A DNA stretch of 64,000 nt, taken from the NCBI RefSeq assembly GCF_029931775.1, contig NW_026612052.1, forward strand, positions 434,001 to 498,000. Direction: 5' to 3'. This document shows, piece by piece, positions 53,831 through 64,000 of this stretch; position 1 is the stretch's first letter, and each line of letters opens with the position of its first letter. The notes under the pieces were generated by a model. That model was not told where the DNA came from. It did not search any database and saw only the letters and a list, made by a program, of their open reading frames with translations. Made by a program: the position numbers and the translations under genes. The stretch comes from Euleptes europaea. Taxonomy: Eukaryota > Chordata > Lepidosauria > Squamata > Sphaerodactylidae.

Positions 53831-54417
53831 AGTGAGAAGGGTGTGACAGGGAGGAAGTTGTTAAAGGCAGGACAAAGAGGAAGAATGGTCAGCCAGCTGG
53901 TGTTATTAAGTCTGGTGACAGGAAAGCCAGCAAGGCATGGATTCTCCATAACTTATGGAGGCCAGACTATCCTAGGAGTAAGGTGAAAGGGAGGGTGCAG
54001 AAACCTGAGGCTGCAGCTAAAGGAAGGGGTCCCGTCCATGGATCACACATAAAGGCTAGGCTGATTGAAACAAGCAACAAAGACTTTTGTTTGTCAAGTG
54101 GGGTTGAGTGTTTTGTTGAGTGTCCTCATTAAACCCTGAAATTTGCACCATTATAAGAGAGAGTGCTCTACTCCCGGGCATTGGGTTGTTCTTTGGGAAC
54201 CTAAAAGCAAACAAACAATAAACAAAAAGAGATACTTCACTGGGGAGGGGGGAGGTCCGACCCAGGAATCTTCACATACAGGTTCGGACTTATCTCTACA
54301 ATAACCTTCAGAGGTGGATTAAGCTGAAAGGATGAGCGAAAGAGCTTCCTGACAAAGCACAGGCTTGAGCTTGAGTCCCCCACTGTGTTAAACACTTCAT
54401 CCACTATTCCACATCGC

Positions 54418-54588
54418 TAGGGACGCCAGCCTCCAGGTGGGGCCTGGGGAATCTCCTGGAATTCTAGCTCATTTCCAGACTACAGAGATCAGTTCCACTG
54501 GAGAAAATGGATGCTTCGGAGTGTGGACTCTGTGGTATTATACCCCACCAAGGTCTCTATCTTTCCCAACCTGGACCTGGAAACCCTA
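54418..54588 (+). mobile_element. Non-autonomous hAT element (unit 1)
   Basis: tagggacgccagcctccagg start and cctggaaaccctа-type end, flanked by cacatcgc (54410-54417) and cacatcac (54589-54596), an 8-bp duplication with one mismatch. Shared with unit 2 at 59917. Confidence 0.8.
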
Positions 54589-54599
54589 CACATCACCTT

Positions 54600-55700
54600 C
54601 TTAGTTTGAATGAAACAGAGTTGCATGTTTGCTAAGGTTTCTTTACAGTCTGCTCAACTTATCCACCTGAAATAAATTATTCATGCCTGCCCTGCCCTCT
54701 TTTTAGTAATTCTTGTTTGCACTCACCTTTAAAAAAAGGATCCAAGATTCAATTCTCAACATAATTAATAGTTCAAATGAGGATTTGTTAAATACCTTGC
54801 AGAGGGTGATCAAATGCTTCTGTTTCTCTTGATTTCGGCAAATGTTTTTTCCAACCTCTCAGACAGAAATTTTAATTCACAGAATATGTCTCAAATATAA
54901 GTGGTTTTCTTCATTTTAAAAGATGACCACCTGACTTGAAATAGTTGGTTCTTTTATCAAGAAAAAAAAAACCCTGACAAAGTAGACATGTTAAGGGAAA
55001 ACGTTGGTGGAATAATGGATCGTTACCTTTCTGAGAACCTTAATCAGTGCTGGAAGGCTTCATGGATCCATTCCTTTTCTGCTTTTGGGTGAGCAAAGGT
55101 AGAAGGAATTCTGGTCCTTTTCATCAAGTCACTCAGTATCATTCTTTCTCTCGATATCCGGAAAATGCACCGAAGAACTTGTGCCAGTTTTGATTGTGAA
55201 GTATGTTTTCCAAAGTGCATTTTATTAAGATGTCAAGGACTCATATTGTATTTAAATAAAAGAAACCCACAATTATATTTCTTTCTATTTTCCTAATTAA
55301 AAAGGTAGGTCTCGTTGCAGTGTTGTCCTGAAGTAATATACTGTGAAAAAAACTCAAGGGAATGGAGGCGATGAATGTGAAAATGAAGGCTCCCGGGATA
55401 TGGGTTTTGTTTGTCTGCTCACCCAAACTCCTCTTCCATCTGAGAAATAAATAATCTTCCCAAATGAGCACTAACGTATCCTTTTTCACCAGCAGCAAAG
55501 TTGGTTGGCTGCAACCCAATTGGACTGCAGGGGTTGGGTGGCTGTCAGCCATTGCTCCTGGACACCAACATGTCAATTGGAGGGAAATTCAAACCAAATC
55601 TGGGAATTTTTTCTACTGGCATAACTTCCGAGAAATGCTGAGAGTAGCATATTTAATAGCCTGTCCGGTGACTAATAGAAGCATTAGGATGTTTATAAAA
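54600..55700. other. Gene-free spacer of the tandem unit
   Basis: Non-coding and closely matched in unit 2. A minus-strand frame at 55241-55576 is open in both units (111 codons) but shows no domain or splice signals; identity reflects the recent duplication. Confidence 0.45.
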
Positions 55701-55714
55701 AAAAAAAAAGGAGA

Positions 55715-55800
55715 CTTGTGGCACCTCAAAGGATGAATAAGCTTTCATGATTAGAGCACAGTTCATCACAGGCTTGAAATGGGTCTAAAGTTAACCGATA
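55715..55800 (-). mobile_element. Penelope-like fragment, degraded core (unit 1)
   Basis: Minus strand gtgatgaactgtg ... catgaaagcttattcatcc, then tttgaggtgccacaagtctc and an A-run. Similar to the core-plus-tail layout of the 33493 element but with altered core bases. Duplicated at about 61225-61305. Confidence 0.5.
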
Positions 55801-56704
55801 GGCATATAGTCACACTCACCCCCCAAATTGCAAGTAATGTGGTCAAAAGGCCACAAAATGCAGGAGGTACATTCTGTCATTTGTATGATAAACTATGAAC
55901 ATATATAAGACCAGTGACCATTCACAATAGGAGATCCTAGCAACAACTGTCTATTCATTTTTGTTATGCTTGCTAAAAGACCAATCTCAAATTACTATCA
56001 CAGCTATACTCATTTTGCCCCACTTGGAATGATGAAAAGATTTTCTCTTCGTTTGTGGCACTGCAAATCCAACCAAGACGGGTATGAGTTATGCATTTCC
56101 TGAGCCACAGATATACAGGGGAATTGCTGGTTAAAGTTATGACCATGATTTTTTGGAAGGGTAACACAAATCTGGGATTCTTAGGTATTATAGAAAACAG
56201 CCTCCCCACCAATCCATGTTGTTTTTCATCTTTGGGGGCTGGTAGCCAGCTACAACATACGTTAGTGTTTTTCACTGATTTTAATGCTTTCCCAGGCAAT
56301 GACATTTCTCCCTGCTAATTAGATCCTGGCAAGGGAGGAGCACAGATCACTCTCAACCAATTACCTTTGGGGACAAGCCACAGTCCCTCCCTCCTTTTTA
56401 CTCCTCATTTGTTCTTTGTGAGTGCTGTGGCTGGGAAAATAGAGAGCAAGGATTAATTCGTTCAGGGGAACATAGACTGTGACCCGTTGGTCCAATTTGG
56501 TTGAGATTGAGGGTTCTTTACTGGACAGGCAGCACTCCCTCTGTTGCAATTTTGTTATCATTTGGCTGAAAAAACAGCCACTCAAGCCACTCTGGAGAAG
56601 GCCCCATAGAGATACATGGCAGACTGATGGGAAGGAGTGGAGTGGGCAAGTGTGGGAAGGAATGGACAGATGGATGGACACATTCTTTTATTATTATAGA
56701 TTAA

Positions 56705-57001
56705 AAAGGTAAAGGTCTCCTGTGCAAGCACCTGGTCATTCCTGACCCATGAGGTTATTTCACATCCCGACGTTTACTAGGCAGACTTTGTTTATGGGGT
56801 GGTTTACCAGTGTCTTCCCCAGTCATCTTCCCTTTATCCCCAGCAATCTGGGAACTCAATTTTACCGACCTCAGAAGGATGGAAGGCTGAGTCAACTTTG
56901 AGCCAACTACCTGAAACCAACTTCTGTTGGGATCAAACTCAGGTTGTGGGCAGAGCTTGGACTGCAGTACTGCAGCTGACCACTCTGCACCACGGGGCTC
57001 C
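56705..57001 (-). mobile_element. tRNA-derived SINE at unit junction
   Basis: Near full-length minus-strand copy: aaaggtaaaggtctcctgtg tail side to gcaccacggggctc, the inverted tRNA-like head. It replaces the first half of the CR1-like tail seen in unit 1 (51545-51600). The same SINE at the same junction occurs at 63413. Confidence 0.85.
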
Positions 57002-57616
57002 TAGTCCAACCTGTACAACACAGGAAATTCACAACTACTTTCCCCTCACCCCTCAACCCACCCATTCTTATAATTCTCAAGCAAAAATATTCCAAAGCTT
57101 AAGTGTAAGGTCTTATCGTGACAGAGTTTGTGCTTCATATGTTTCATACGACACTTTAATAAGTAAATCGTGCTCATTCTGCAAACATCCTAGTAGCAAA
57201 AAGACAGATTTGAACAACATCACAGTTTAATACATGAATTCAATACGTGACATTTGTATTTTAAAAAGATCTTTCCACCAAGTAAAAATGCTCAGGAATG
57301 TGATCACCCCCACGGCATCTCAGTTTTATTATACATTTACTTTATTCCTATTCACAAGTTACAGTGAACACACCTACAACCCGTGTACACGGGACACTTG
57401 ATTGTTCTTTGTGAGTTGCGTAATTCTCATAGTACAGTCACTGCAGGTAGAGCTGAACATGAGACAGAAACCCCACATTTATCCAGGTACTTGTCCCTGG
57501 TTTCATTTGTACCGTAAATGCACATTGGCTCTTTCTTACAAACAGATGTATGCATGTACAGTCAGGATAAAGATACGTTCACTATCACACAGGAACAGGG
57601 TTTATGTTACCTAATT

Positions 57617-58561
57617 TCACCTGACTTGCTTTGTAGAGAAGAACCTTCCAAAATTATTTCTCAGTGCATCCTTTACCTCTTTGTTTCTCAGGCTGTATAT
57701 GAAAGGGTTAAGCAAAGGGGGCAGCACTGTGTAGAGGAGAGAAGGAAACTTCCCCATGTCTCTCTTTATTGCTTGCTCTGGTACCAAATATGCAGTCATC
57801 AGAGACCCATAGAAAATTGACACCACAACCAAGTGAGAAGAGCAAGTGGAAAAGGCCTTTCTCCGCCCTGTGGAGGAGGGGATTTTCAAGATGGCCCCAA
57901 TAATATACACATACGATGTCAAGGTCAGAAGGAAAGGAGGGACTGTAAAAATGGATGCCACGACAACACTCAGCATTTTCATCAAACTTGTATCACTGCA
58001 GGACAGTTTTAGGAGTTGGAAATACTCACAAAAATAATGGTCCATTTCATTGGGGCCACAAAACGTTAACTGCAACATCAGAATGAGCAATATAAAAACA
58101 ATGAAAAAGGAATTAACCCAAGAGGCAGCTGCTAACTGGATACAAGTCCGGGTCTTCATGGCTGTTGCATAATGGAGTGGTTTACAGATTGCTAGATACC
58201 TGTCATAAGACATAACACACAGCAAACAGCATTCTGTCACCTCCAACGAACCGAAGATATACCACTGGGTGAGGCAGCTACTGAAGGGGAACATTCTGTT
58301 CCCAGTCAAGAGAGCTGAAAGCATCCTGGGAAACAGATTGGAAGCGAAACAAGCCTCTAAGAAGGAGAGGTTCCCCAAGAAGAAGTACATGGGAGTGTCA
58401 AGGTGCCGATCCAAGACAACAAGTGCGAAGATGAGAACGTTTCCTGTTACAGTCGCCATATAGATGACAAGAAACACCAGGAAGAGAAGATTCTGAAATC
58501 TACAAAGGTCTCCAAATCCCAGAAGGATGAATTCTGTAATCATCGTCTGGTTTTCAACCAT
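57617..58561 (-). CDS. Olfactory receptor, class II, MSYDRY group (tandem copy 2)
   Basis: An intact 314-aa receptor, MVENQTMITEFILLGF, in unit 2. It keeps all family marks: NQT at 4, C96, MSYDRYLAICKP, GPNEMDHYFCEY, KAFSTCSSHL, LNPFIYSLRNKEV. Changes from copy 1 include GNRMIS to GNRMFP before TM3, SWINGF to SWVNSF in TM4 and IQRL to MKML before TM5. Its upstream splice site reads TG instead of AG. C-terminal FFSTKQVR identical to copy 1. Confidence 0.96.
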   Translation of the reverse strand: MVENQTMITEFILLGFGDLCRFQNLLFLVFLVIYMATVTGNVLIFALVVLDRHLDTPMYFFLGNLSFLEACFASNLFPRMLSALLTGNRMFPFSSCLTQWYIFGSLEVTECCLLCVMSYDRYLAICKPLHYATAMKTRTCIQLAAASWVNSFFIVFILLILMLQLTFCGPNEMDHYFCEYFQLLKLSCSDTSLMKMLSVVVASIFTVPPFLLTLTSYVYIIGAILKIPSSTGRRKAFSTCSSHLVVVSIFYGSLMTAYLVPEQAIKRDMGKFPSLLYTVLPPLLNPFIYSLRNKEVKDALRNNFGRFFSTKQVR

Positions 58562-58586
58562 GATATCAATGATACAAAATCAAGTC

Positions 58587-58605
58587 CAGTTGAAAAGAAA
58601 AATAC
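58587..58605 (-). other. Lost 3' splice site upstream of OR
   Basis: Minus strand ttcaactgg in place of ttcaacagg of the older paralogs; AG changed to TG. Pyrimidine tract retained; no AG between here and the ATG. Confidence 0.65.
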
Positions 58606-59108
58606 AATAACGAAAGTTATTGCAAGAGTGACATTTGCTTCCTTGTGGTGGCCTGGTCAATGTGTGATGCTGATGTTGAAGAGAATTTTGCTGACATAAG
58701 GACTGGTTATAGGCAACTTCAATAATTGGATTTCCCAGCCACACTCTCCAATTCTTGTGCCATAGACATAGAACCTACAATGTGCTGGTATGGAGGGGAG
58801 GGGAGATAGCCAGAAATCCTCCTTATTGGTCTGTTCTAATTTCTGTGTCAGTCAGAATGTAGTTATCTTTGCGCAGTTTAATCTTCGGGTTACATGATGT
58901 TACCTAAGATGGAGAGAGGCACAGGACATGATGTATTTATTACATTTTTTAAAATCCCATTCTTTCTCCGAAAAATTCAGGGAAACACATATGGATCTCT
59001 TACTCTCATTATGACCATGTTATAAGGTTAGGCTACGAGAACTTGAAACGGCTGCTTCAAGGATACCAGTGAGCTCCATGGCCATATCAGGATTTGAAGA
59101 TGTGTCTA

Positions 59109-59257
59109 AGGTGGCCAACTCCAAGTTGGGAAATCCCTGGAGATTTGGGGGTGGAATCTAGCAAGGGCAGGGTTTGGAGAGAGGAGGGACCTCAGCAGGG
59201 TTAATGCCATAGAATCCACCCTCAAAAGCAGCCTTTTTTTTCCAGGGGAACTGATCA
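59109..59257 (-). mobile_element. hAT element, truncated (unit 2)
   Basis: Duplicate of 53679-53830. Confidence 0.7.
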
Positions 59258-59916
59258 GCAGAGAAAAGGGTGTGACAGGGAGGAAGTTGTTAAAGGCAGG
59301 ACAAAGTGGAAGAAAAGTCCGCCAGCTGGTGGTATTAAGTCTGGGGACAGGTAAGCCAGCAAGGCATGGAGTCTCCATAATGTAAGGAGGCCAGACCATC
59401 CTAGGAGTAAGGAGAAAGGAAGATAATGCAGCTTACTCTACTCGGGACAGGGCAGGCTGCTTAAATCTGCACTGAGGGTGCAGAAACCTGAGGCTTCAGC
59501 TAAAGGAAGGGGTCCCATCCATGGAGCACACATGGAGGCTAGGCTGCTTGAAACAAGCAACTAAGACTTTTGTTTGACAAGTGGGGATGACTGCTTTGAT
59601 TAGTGTCCTCATTAAACCCTGAAAGACCCATTAAAGGTAATTTGCACCATTATAAGAGAGGGTCCTCTACTCCTGGGCATTTGGTTGTTGCTTGGGAAGC
59701 TAAAAGCAAACAAACAACAAACAAAAAGAGATACTTCACTGGGGAGGGGGGAGGCCCGACCCAGGAATCTTCACATACAGGTTCAGACATATCTCTACAA
59801 TAACCTTCAGAGGTAGATTAAGCTGAAAGGATGATGGAAAGAGCTTCCAGACGAAGCACAAGCTTGAGCTTGAGTCCCCCACTGTGTTAAACTCTTCATC
59901 CACTATTCCACATCGC

Positions 59917-60087
59917 TAGGGATGCCAGCCTCCAGGTGGGGCCTGGGAAATATTTTGGAATTTCAGCTCTTCTCCACACTACAGAGATCAGTTCCACTGG
60001 AGAAAATGGATGCTTGGGAGTGTGGACTCTACGGCATTATACCCCACCAAGGTCTCTATCTTTACCAAGCTGGACCTGGAAACCCTA
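59917..60087 (+). mobile_element. Non-autonomous hAT element (unit 2)
   Basis: Duplicate of 54418-54588, with the left flank catcgc retained. Confidence 0.75.
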
Positions 60088-60099
60088 CACACCACCTTC

Positions 60100-61190
60100 C
60101 CAGTTTGAATGAAACAGAGTTGCATATTTGCTAACGTCTCTTTACAGTCTGCTCAACATCCACATGAAAGAAATTATTCATGCCTGCCCTGCCCTCTTTT
60201 TAGTAATTCTTCTTTGCACTTACCTTTAAAAAAAGGACCCAAGATTCAATTCTCAACATAATTAATAGTTCAAATGAGGATTTGTTAAATACCTTGCAGA
60301 GGGTGATCAAATGCTTCTGTTTCTCTTGATTTGGGCAAAAGTCTTTTCCAACCCCTCAGACAGAAATTTTAATTCACAGAATATGTCTCAAATATAAGGA
60401 GCTTTCTTCATTTGAAAAGATGATCTCCTGGCATGAAATAGTTGGTTCTTTTATTAAGGAAAAAAAAACCTGACAAAGTAGACATGTTAAGGAAAAACGT
60501 TGGTGGAATAATGGATCGTTACCTTTCTGAGAACCTTAATCAGTGCTGGAAGGCTTCATGGATCCATTCCTTTTCTTCTTTTGGGTGGGCAAAGGTAGAA
60601 GGAATTCTGGTCCTTTTCATCAAGTCACTCAATATCATTCTTTCTCTCGATATCCGGAAAATGCACCGAAGAACTTGTGCCAGTTTTGATTGTGAAGTAT
60701 GTTTTCCAAAGTGCATTTTATTAAGATGTCAAGGACTCTTATATTGTATTTAAATAAAAGAAACCCACAATTATAGTTCTTTCTATTTTCCTAATTAAAA
60801 AGGTAGGTCTCATTGCAGTGTTGTCCTGAAGTAATATACTGTGAAGAAAACTCAAGGGAATGGAGGCGATGAATGTGAAAATGAAGGCTCCCGGGATATG
60901 GGTTTTGTTTGTCTGCTCACCCAAACTCCTCTTCCATCTGAGAAATAAATAATCTTCCCAAATGAGCACTAATGTATCCTTTTTCAACAGCAGCAAAGCT
61001 GGTTGGCTGCAACCCCATTGGACTGCAGGGGTTGGGTGGCTGTCAGCCATTGCTCCTGGACACCAACATGTCAATTGGAGGGAAATTCAAACCAAATCTG
61101 GGATTTTTTTCTACAGGCATAACTTCTGAGAAATGCTGACAGTAGCATAATTAATAGCCTGTCCAGTGACTGATAGAAGCATTAGGAAGT
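60100..61190. other. Gene-free spacer of the tandem unit
   Basis: Counterpart of 54600-55700; no gene visible. Confidence 0.45.
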
Positions 61191-61197
61191 TTATCAA

Positions 61198-61305
61198 AAA
61201 AAAAAAAAAGAAGAAGAAGAAGAAGAAGGAGACTTGTGGTACCTCAAAGGATGAATAAGCTTTCATGATTAGAGCACAGTTAATCACAGGCTTGAAATAG
61301 GTCTA
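61198..61305 (-). mobile_element. Penelope-like fragment with (GAA)n expansion (unit 2)
   Basis: Counterpart of 55715-55800. The A-run at its tail has grown into a GAA run (about 61208-61227) absent from unit 1. Confidence 0.5.
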
Positions 61306-61992
61306 AAGTTAACAGATAGGCATATAGTCACACCCACCCCCCAAATTGCAAGTAATATGGTCAAAAGGCCACAAAATGCAGGAGGTACATTCTGTCATTT
61401 GTATGATAAACTATGAACATATATAAGACCAGTGACCATTCACAATAGCAGATCCTCGCAACAACTGTCTATTCATTTATGTTATGCTTGCTAAAAGACC
61501 AATCTCAAATTACTATCACAGCTATACTCATTTTGCCCCACTTGGAATGATGAAAAGATTTTCTCTTCATTGGTGGCACAGCAAATTCAACGAAAACGGG
61601 TATGAGTTATGCATTTCCTGAGCCAAAGATATAAAGGGGAATTGCTGGTTCAAGTTATGAGTATGATTTTCTGGAAGGGTAACACAAATCTGGGATTCTT
61701 AGGTATTATGGAAATTTTGGTATCATTTGGCTGAAAAAACAGCCACTCAAGCCACTCTGGAGAAGGCCCCATAGAGATAAATGGCAGACTGATGGGAAGG
61801 AGTGGAGTGGGCAAGTGTGGAAAGGAAGCCACTTTCGCTTGGCGAAAGGAAGCAAACCAACCACAACAAGGAAGGATGGCAAATGTAGAGTTTTCAGTGG
61901 AAAGGTTTAAAAATGTCATTCACTGTAAAGGTAGGAAAATGAATGCAGATGGATTCTATTTCTGTTTCTTGTAATTCCTAGCTCTGATATTA

Positions 61993-62392
61993 CCAAAACA
62001 AAATCACTCCTAGTTGTGCTGAAATAGTTCAATACAAATTACAACAATAGGCTCAATATTAAGCAAACAGTATCAAGTGAATTCAAAGTGCAAAGCAACA
62101 ATACGCAAACAAGGACTGTACACATAAACAATGGTGCTGAACAACAGAAGTGTACTATATACCGTATTTACAACAAATGTCCACCGGACATTTGGCATTA
62201 CTCTCTTAAGGGAAGCTCAAGAAACAGATGAAGCCGGGCGTTTTACTTTGAGTCTACGGATATTATTAGTATCAGTAAGCTGACAGCTTGATGAATGAAT
62301 CTCTTGGTGACTATTTGTTGTAAATACTGTATATAGTACACTATTGTTGTTCAGCACCATTGTTTATGTGTACAGTCCTTGTTTGCGTACTA
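61993..62392. mobile_element. Palindromic insertion 4, probably Penelope-like
   Basis: Flanked by a perfect 14-bp duplication, tagctctgatatta (61979-61992 and 62393-62406). Arms at about 62097-62176 and 62309-62392 are near-perfect complements (gcaaacaaggactgtacaca...). The centre contains cagatgaagccgggcg, resembling the CTGATGA plus stem II start of some Penelope hammerheads, but no clear GAAA follows. Private to unit 2. Confidence 0.65.
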
Positions 62393-62615
62393 TAGCTCTG
62401 ATATTAGCCTGCCACTTGACTGCCATTTTATGGAATCAGTAGAGAGGTGCAGCTACACAGATAGTGACCTACTTTAGGGGTCTTTAAAACTGAACCCCTT
62501 TGTTCAATCGGCTTGAAACTTAAGAGGTGTTTAGAATAGAGGGAGGAGTGTGCTCAGTGCAAATTTGGTGCCATTGTCCTTATAAAAAGCTGCCTCTGAC
62601 CTCTATATACATTTT

Positions 62616-62826
62616 GGGAGGGGCTGTGGCTCAGTGGTAGAGCATCTGCTTGGCATGAAGAAAGTCCCAGGTTGAATCCCTGGCATCTCCAGTTGAAGGG
62701 ACTAGGCAAGTAGGTGATGTGAAGCACCTTCTCCTGAGACCCTGGAGAGCTGCTGCCGGTCTGAGTAGACCAATACTGACTTTGATGGACCAGGGGTCTG
62801 ATTCAGTATAAGACAGCTTCATGTGA
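62616..62826 (+). mobile_element. tRNA-derived SINE (gtggctcagtggtagagc family)
   Basis: tRNA-like head with A box (tggctcagtgg) and B box (ggttgaatccc), then ctggagagctgctgccggtc and gtctgattcagtataagaca, ending in cttcatgtg. A widespread reptile SINE and not a tRNA gene, because the acceptor stem does not pair. Confidence 0.88.
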
Positions 62827-62919
62827 ATCCTGAACTAGTAATGCCCTACCTAAAAATAAGCAATCGTGGTAAAAGTTACTCCCCTCAAGATCTGAAATTA
62901 CAACAGAATTTTCCTCAAT

Positions 62920-63405
62920 GCACACCCTTTCCTATCAACATCCTGAAGCTGGTGGCCAGTTTTGAGTCTTGTAGCCTCATTGTCTGATGATTTATATCTG
63001 CTACAAACAACCTTGGCTTCCACTGCAAAGCGCATGGGGGTACAAAGTTTCTCAAGATAACATTGGCCAGGATGTTATGATTCTTTTCATGTTTGAGACT
63101 GCATGTCCCACCATCATCCTGATGCTGGTGGCCAAGGTTGAGATTCCTAGCGTTATTTCTGAAGTGTTTTGTCTGACACAAAAAGAACATTGTAGCTTCT
63201 ATTGCACATAGCACAGGGGTTGGTGTCTGGCAATCACCCAGCCAGCATGGCCCACTTTCCTCTATTTTTGACACAGCAACATCCAGAATCATCCTAAAGT
63301 AGGTGGACAATGTTGAAACCCCCTTTTTATTTTCTAATGAGATGTGCCTTCCACAGGCAGATGGATGGATGGACAGATGGATGGACACATTCTTTTATTA
63401 TTATA
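62920..63405 (-). repeat. Degenerate ~170-bp array at unit 2/3 junction
   Basis: Three units: cores near 62938, 63110 (cccaccatcatcctgatgctg) and 63285, ending in the gatggatgg-rich string and ttttattattatagatta. Same family and orientation as 51130-51540. At the unit 1/2 junction only the tail survives (56660-56703). Confidence 0.75.
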
Positions 63406-63412
63406 GATTAAA

Positions 63413-63709
63413 AAGGTAAAGGTCCCCTGTGCAAGCACCGGGTCATTTCTGACCCATGAGGTGACGTCACATCCCGATGTTTACTAGGCAGACTTTGTTT
63501 ATGGGGTGGTTTGTCAGTGCCTTCCCCAGTCATCTTCCCTTTACCCCCAGCAATCTGGGTACTCAATTTTACCGACCTCAGAAGGATGGAAGGCTGAGTC
63601 AACCTTGAGCCAACTACCTAAAACCAACTTCTGTTGGGATCAAACTCAGGTTGTGGGCAGAGCTTGGACTGCAGTAGTGCAGATGACCACTGCACCACGG
63701 GGCTCCTAG
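63413..63709 (-). mobile_element. tRNA-derived SINE at unit junction
   Basis: Same insertion as at 56705, with identical left (ttattattatagattaaaaa) and right (ggggctcctagtccaacc) junctions. It was therefore present before units 2 and 3 separated. Confidence 0.85.
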
Positions 63710-64000
63710 TCCAACCTGTACAACACAGGAAATACACAACTACTTTCCCCTCACCCCTCAACCCACCCATTCTTATAATTCTCAAGCAAAAATATTCCAA
63801 AGCTCCAGTGTAAGGTCTTATTGTGACAGAGTTTGTGCTTCATATGTTTCATACGACACTTTAATAAGTAAATCGTGCTCATTCTGCAAACATCCTAGTA
63901 GCAAAAAGACAGATTTGAACAACATCACAGTTTAATACATGAATTCAATACAGGACATTTGTATTTTAAAAAGATCTTTCCACCAAGTAAAAATGCTCAG
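63708..64000. repeat. Start of tandem OR unit 3 (cut by window edge)
   Basis: 63708-64000 matches 57003-57295 almost base for base (ctagtccaacctgtacaaca ... ccaccaagtaaaaatgctcag). This is the region that lies 3' of the OR in units 1 and 2, so another minus-strand OR copy is expected just beyond the window. Confidence 0.9.

Larger units (their letters stand above)
51660..57003. repeat. Tandem OR unit 1
   Basis: Direct repeat of 57003-63708. OR coordinates shift by 5425 bp between units 1 and 2, and nearly every feature, including hAT and Penelope pieces, is shared. Unit 1 retains sequence at about 56197-56550 that unit 2 lacks. Confidence 0.9.
57003..63708. repeat. Tandem OR unit 2
   Basis: Direct copy of unit 1. 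It lacks about 350 bp (counterpart of 56197-56550) and gains about 1.5 kb at 61823-63370, which holds a palindromic insertion, a SINE and a ~170-bp array. Confidence 0.9.

Noticed and set aside
55241-55576. 111-codon minus-strand frame conserved at 60739-61074
   Set aside because: Conservation is explained by the very recent tandem duplication; no domain, splice or promoter evidence.
62616-62690. tRNA gene
   Set aside because: A and B boxes are present, but the acceptor arms do not pair and the sequence continues into a known type of SINE body.

Overview
This window looks like squamate reptile (lizard or snake) nuclear DNA. It holds eight intact single-exon class II olfactory receptor (OR) genes in a dense field of repeats typical of squamates: BovB LINE 3' ends, CR1-like ends, several tRNA-derived SINE families, non-autonomous hAT elements, Penelope-like retroelement pieces, long tetranucleotide microsatellites and one solo LTR. 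No ordinary multi-exon gene was recognised, only three short exon-like blocks of unknown origin. The squamate call rests on this repeat mix plus the OR types, not on a database match.

Layout. 1-4 kb: repeats, an exon-like relic and a long GAAA microsatellite. 4-14 kb: two tandem minus-strand OR genes resembling mammalian OR6B, each in a duplicated block (about 3960-8520 and 9416-13980). After the duplication the first block gained a solo LTR, and each block gained its own hAT element. 14-15.7 kb: microsatellite and foldback repeats. 15.7-27.2 kb: two adjacent direct duplications of about 5.7 kb, each with a plus-strand OR10-like gene and ending in a degenerate ~170-bp repeat array. 27-37 kb: a gene-free repeat zone with a 1.7-kb mosaic element, a GC-rich palindromic element and three palindromic Penelope-like insertions inside 2.5 kb. 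37-46 kb: two diverged minus-strand ORs of a third type (MSYDRY motif). 51-64 kb: a young tandem array of this third type, with two OR copies in the window and the start of a third repeat unit at the right edge.

All eight receptors have the full seven-helix OR layout and no internal stop. Six have a good 3' splice site a few bases upstream of the start codon, as expected for ORs with a separate 5' non-coding exon. The two youngest copies have lost that AG at the same position through different base changes. Shared and unshared insertions give a relative history: the SINE-containing junction is common to units 2 and 3 of the right-hand array, while the solo LTR and the SINE at 16 kb are private to one copy of their pairs.

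The most unusual material is the set of at least four palindromic Penelope-like insertions with 12-14 bp target-site duplications, two of them (possibly three) with hammerhead-ribozyme-like cores, and the recurrence of one ~170-bp repeat array at the borders of the OR duplication units.
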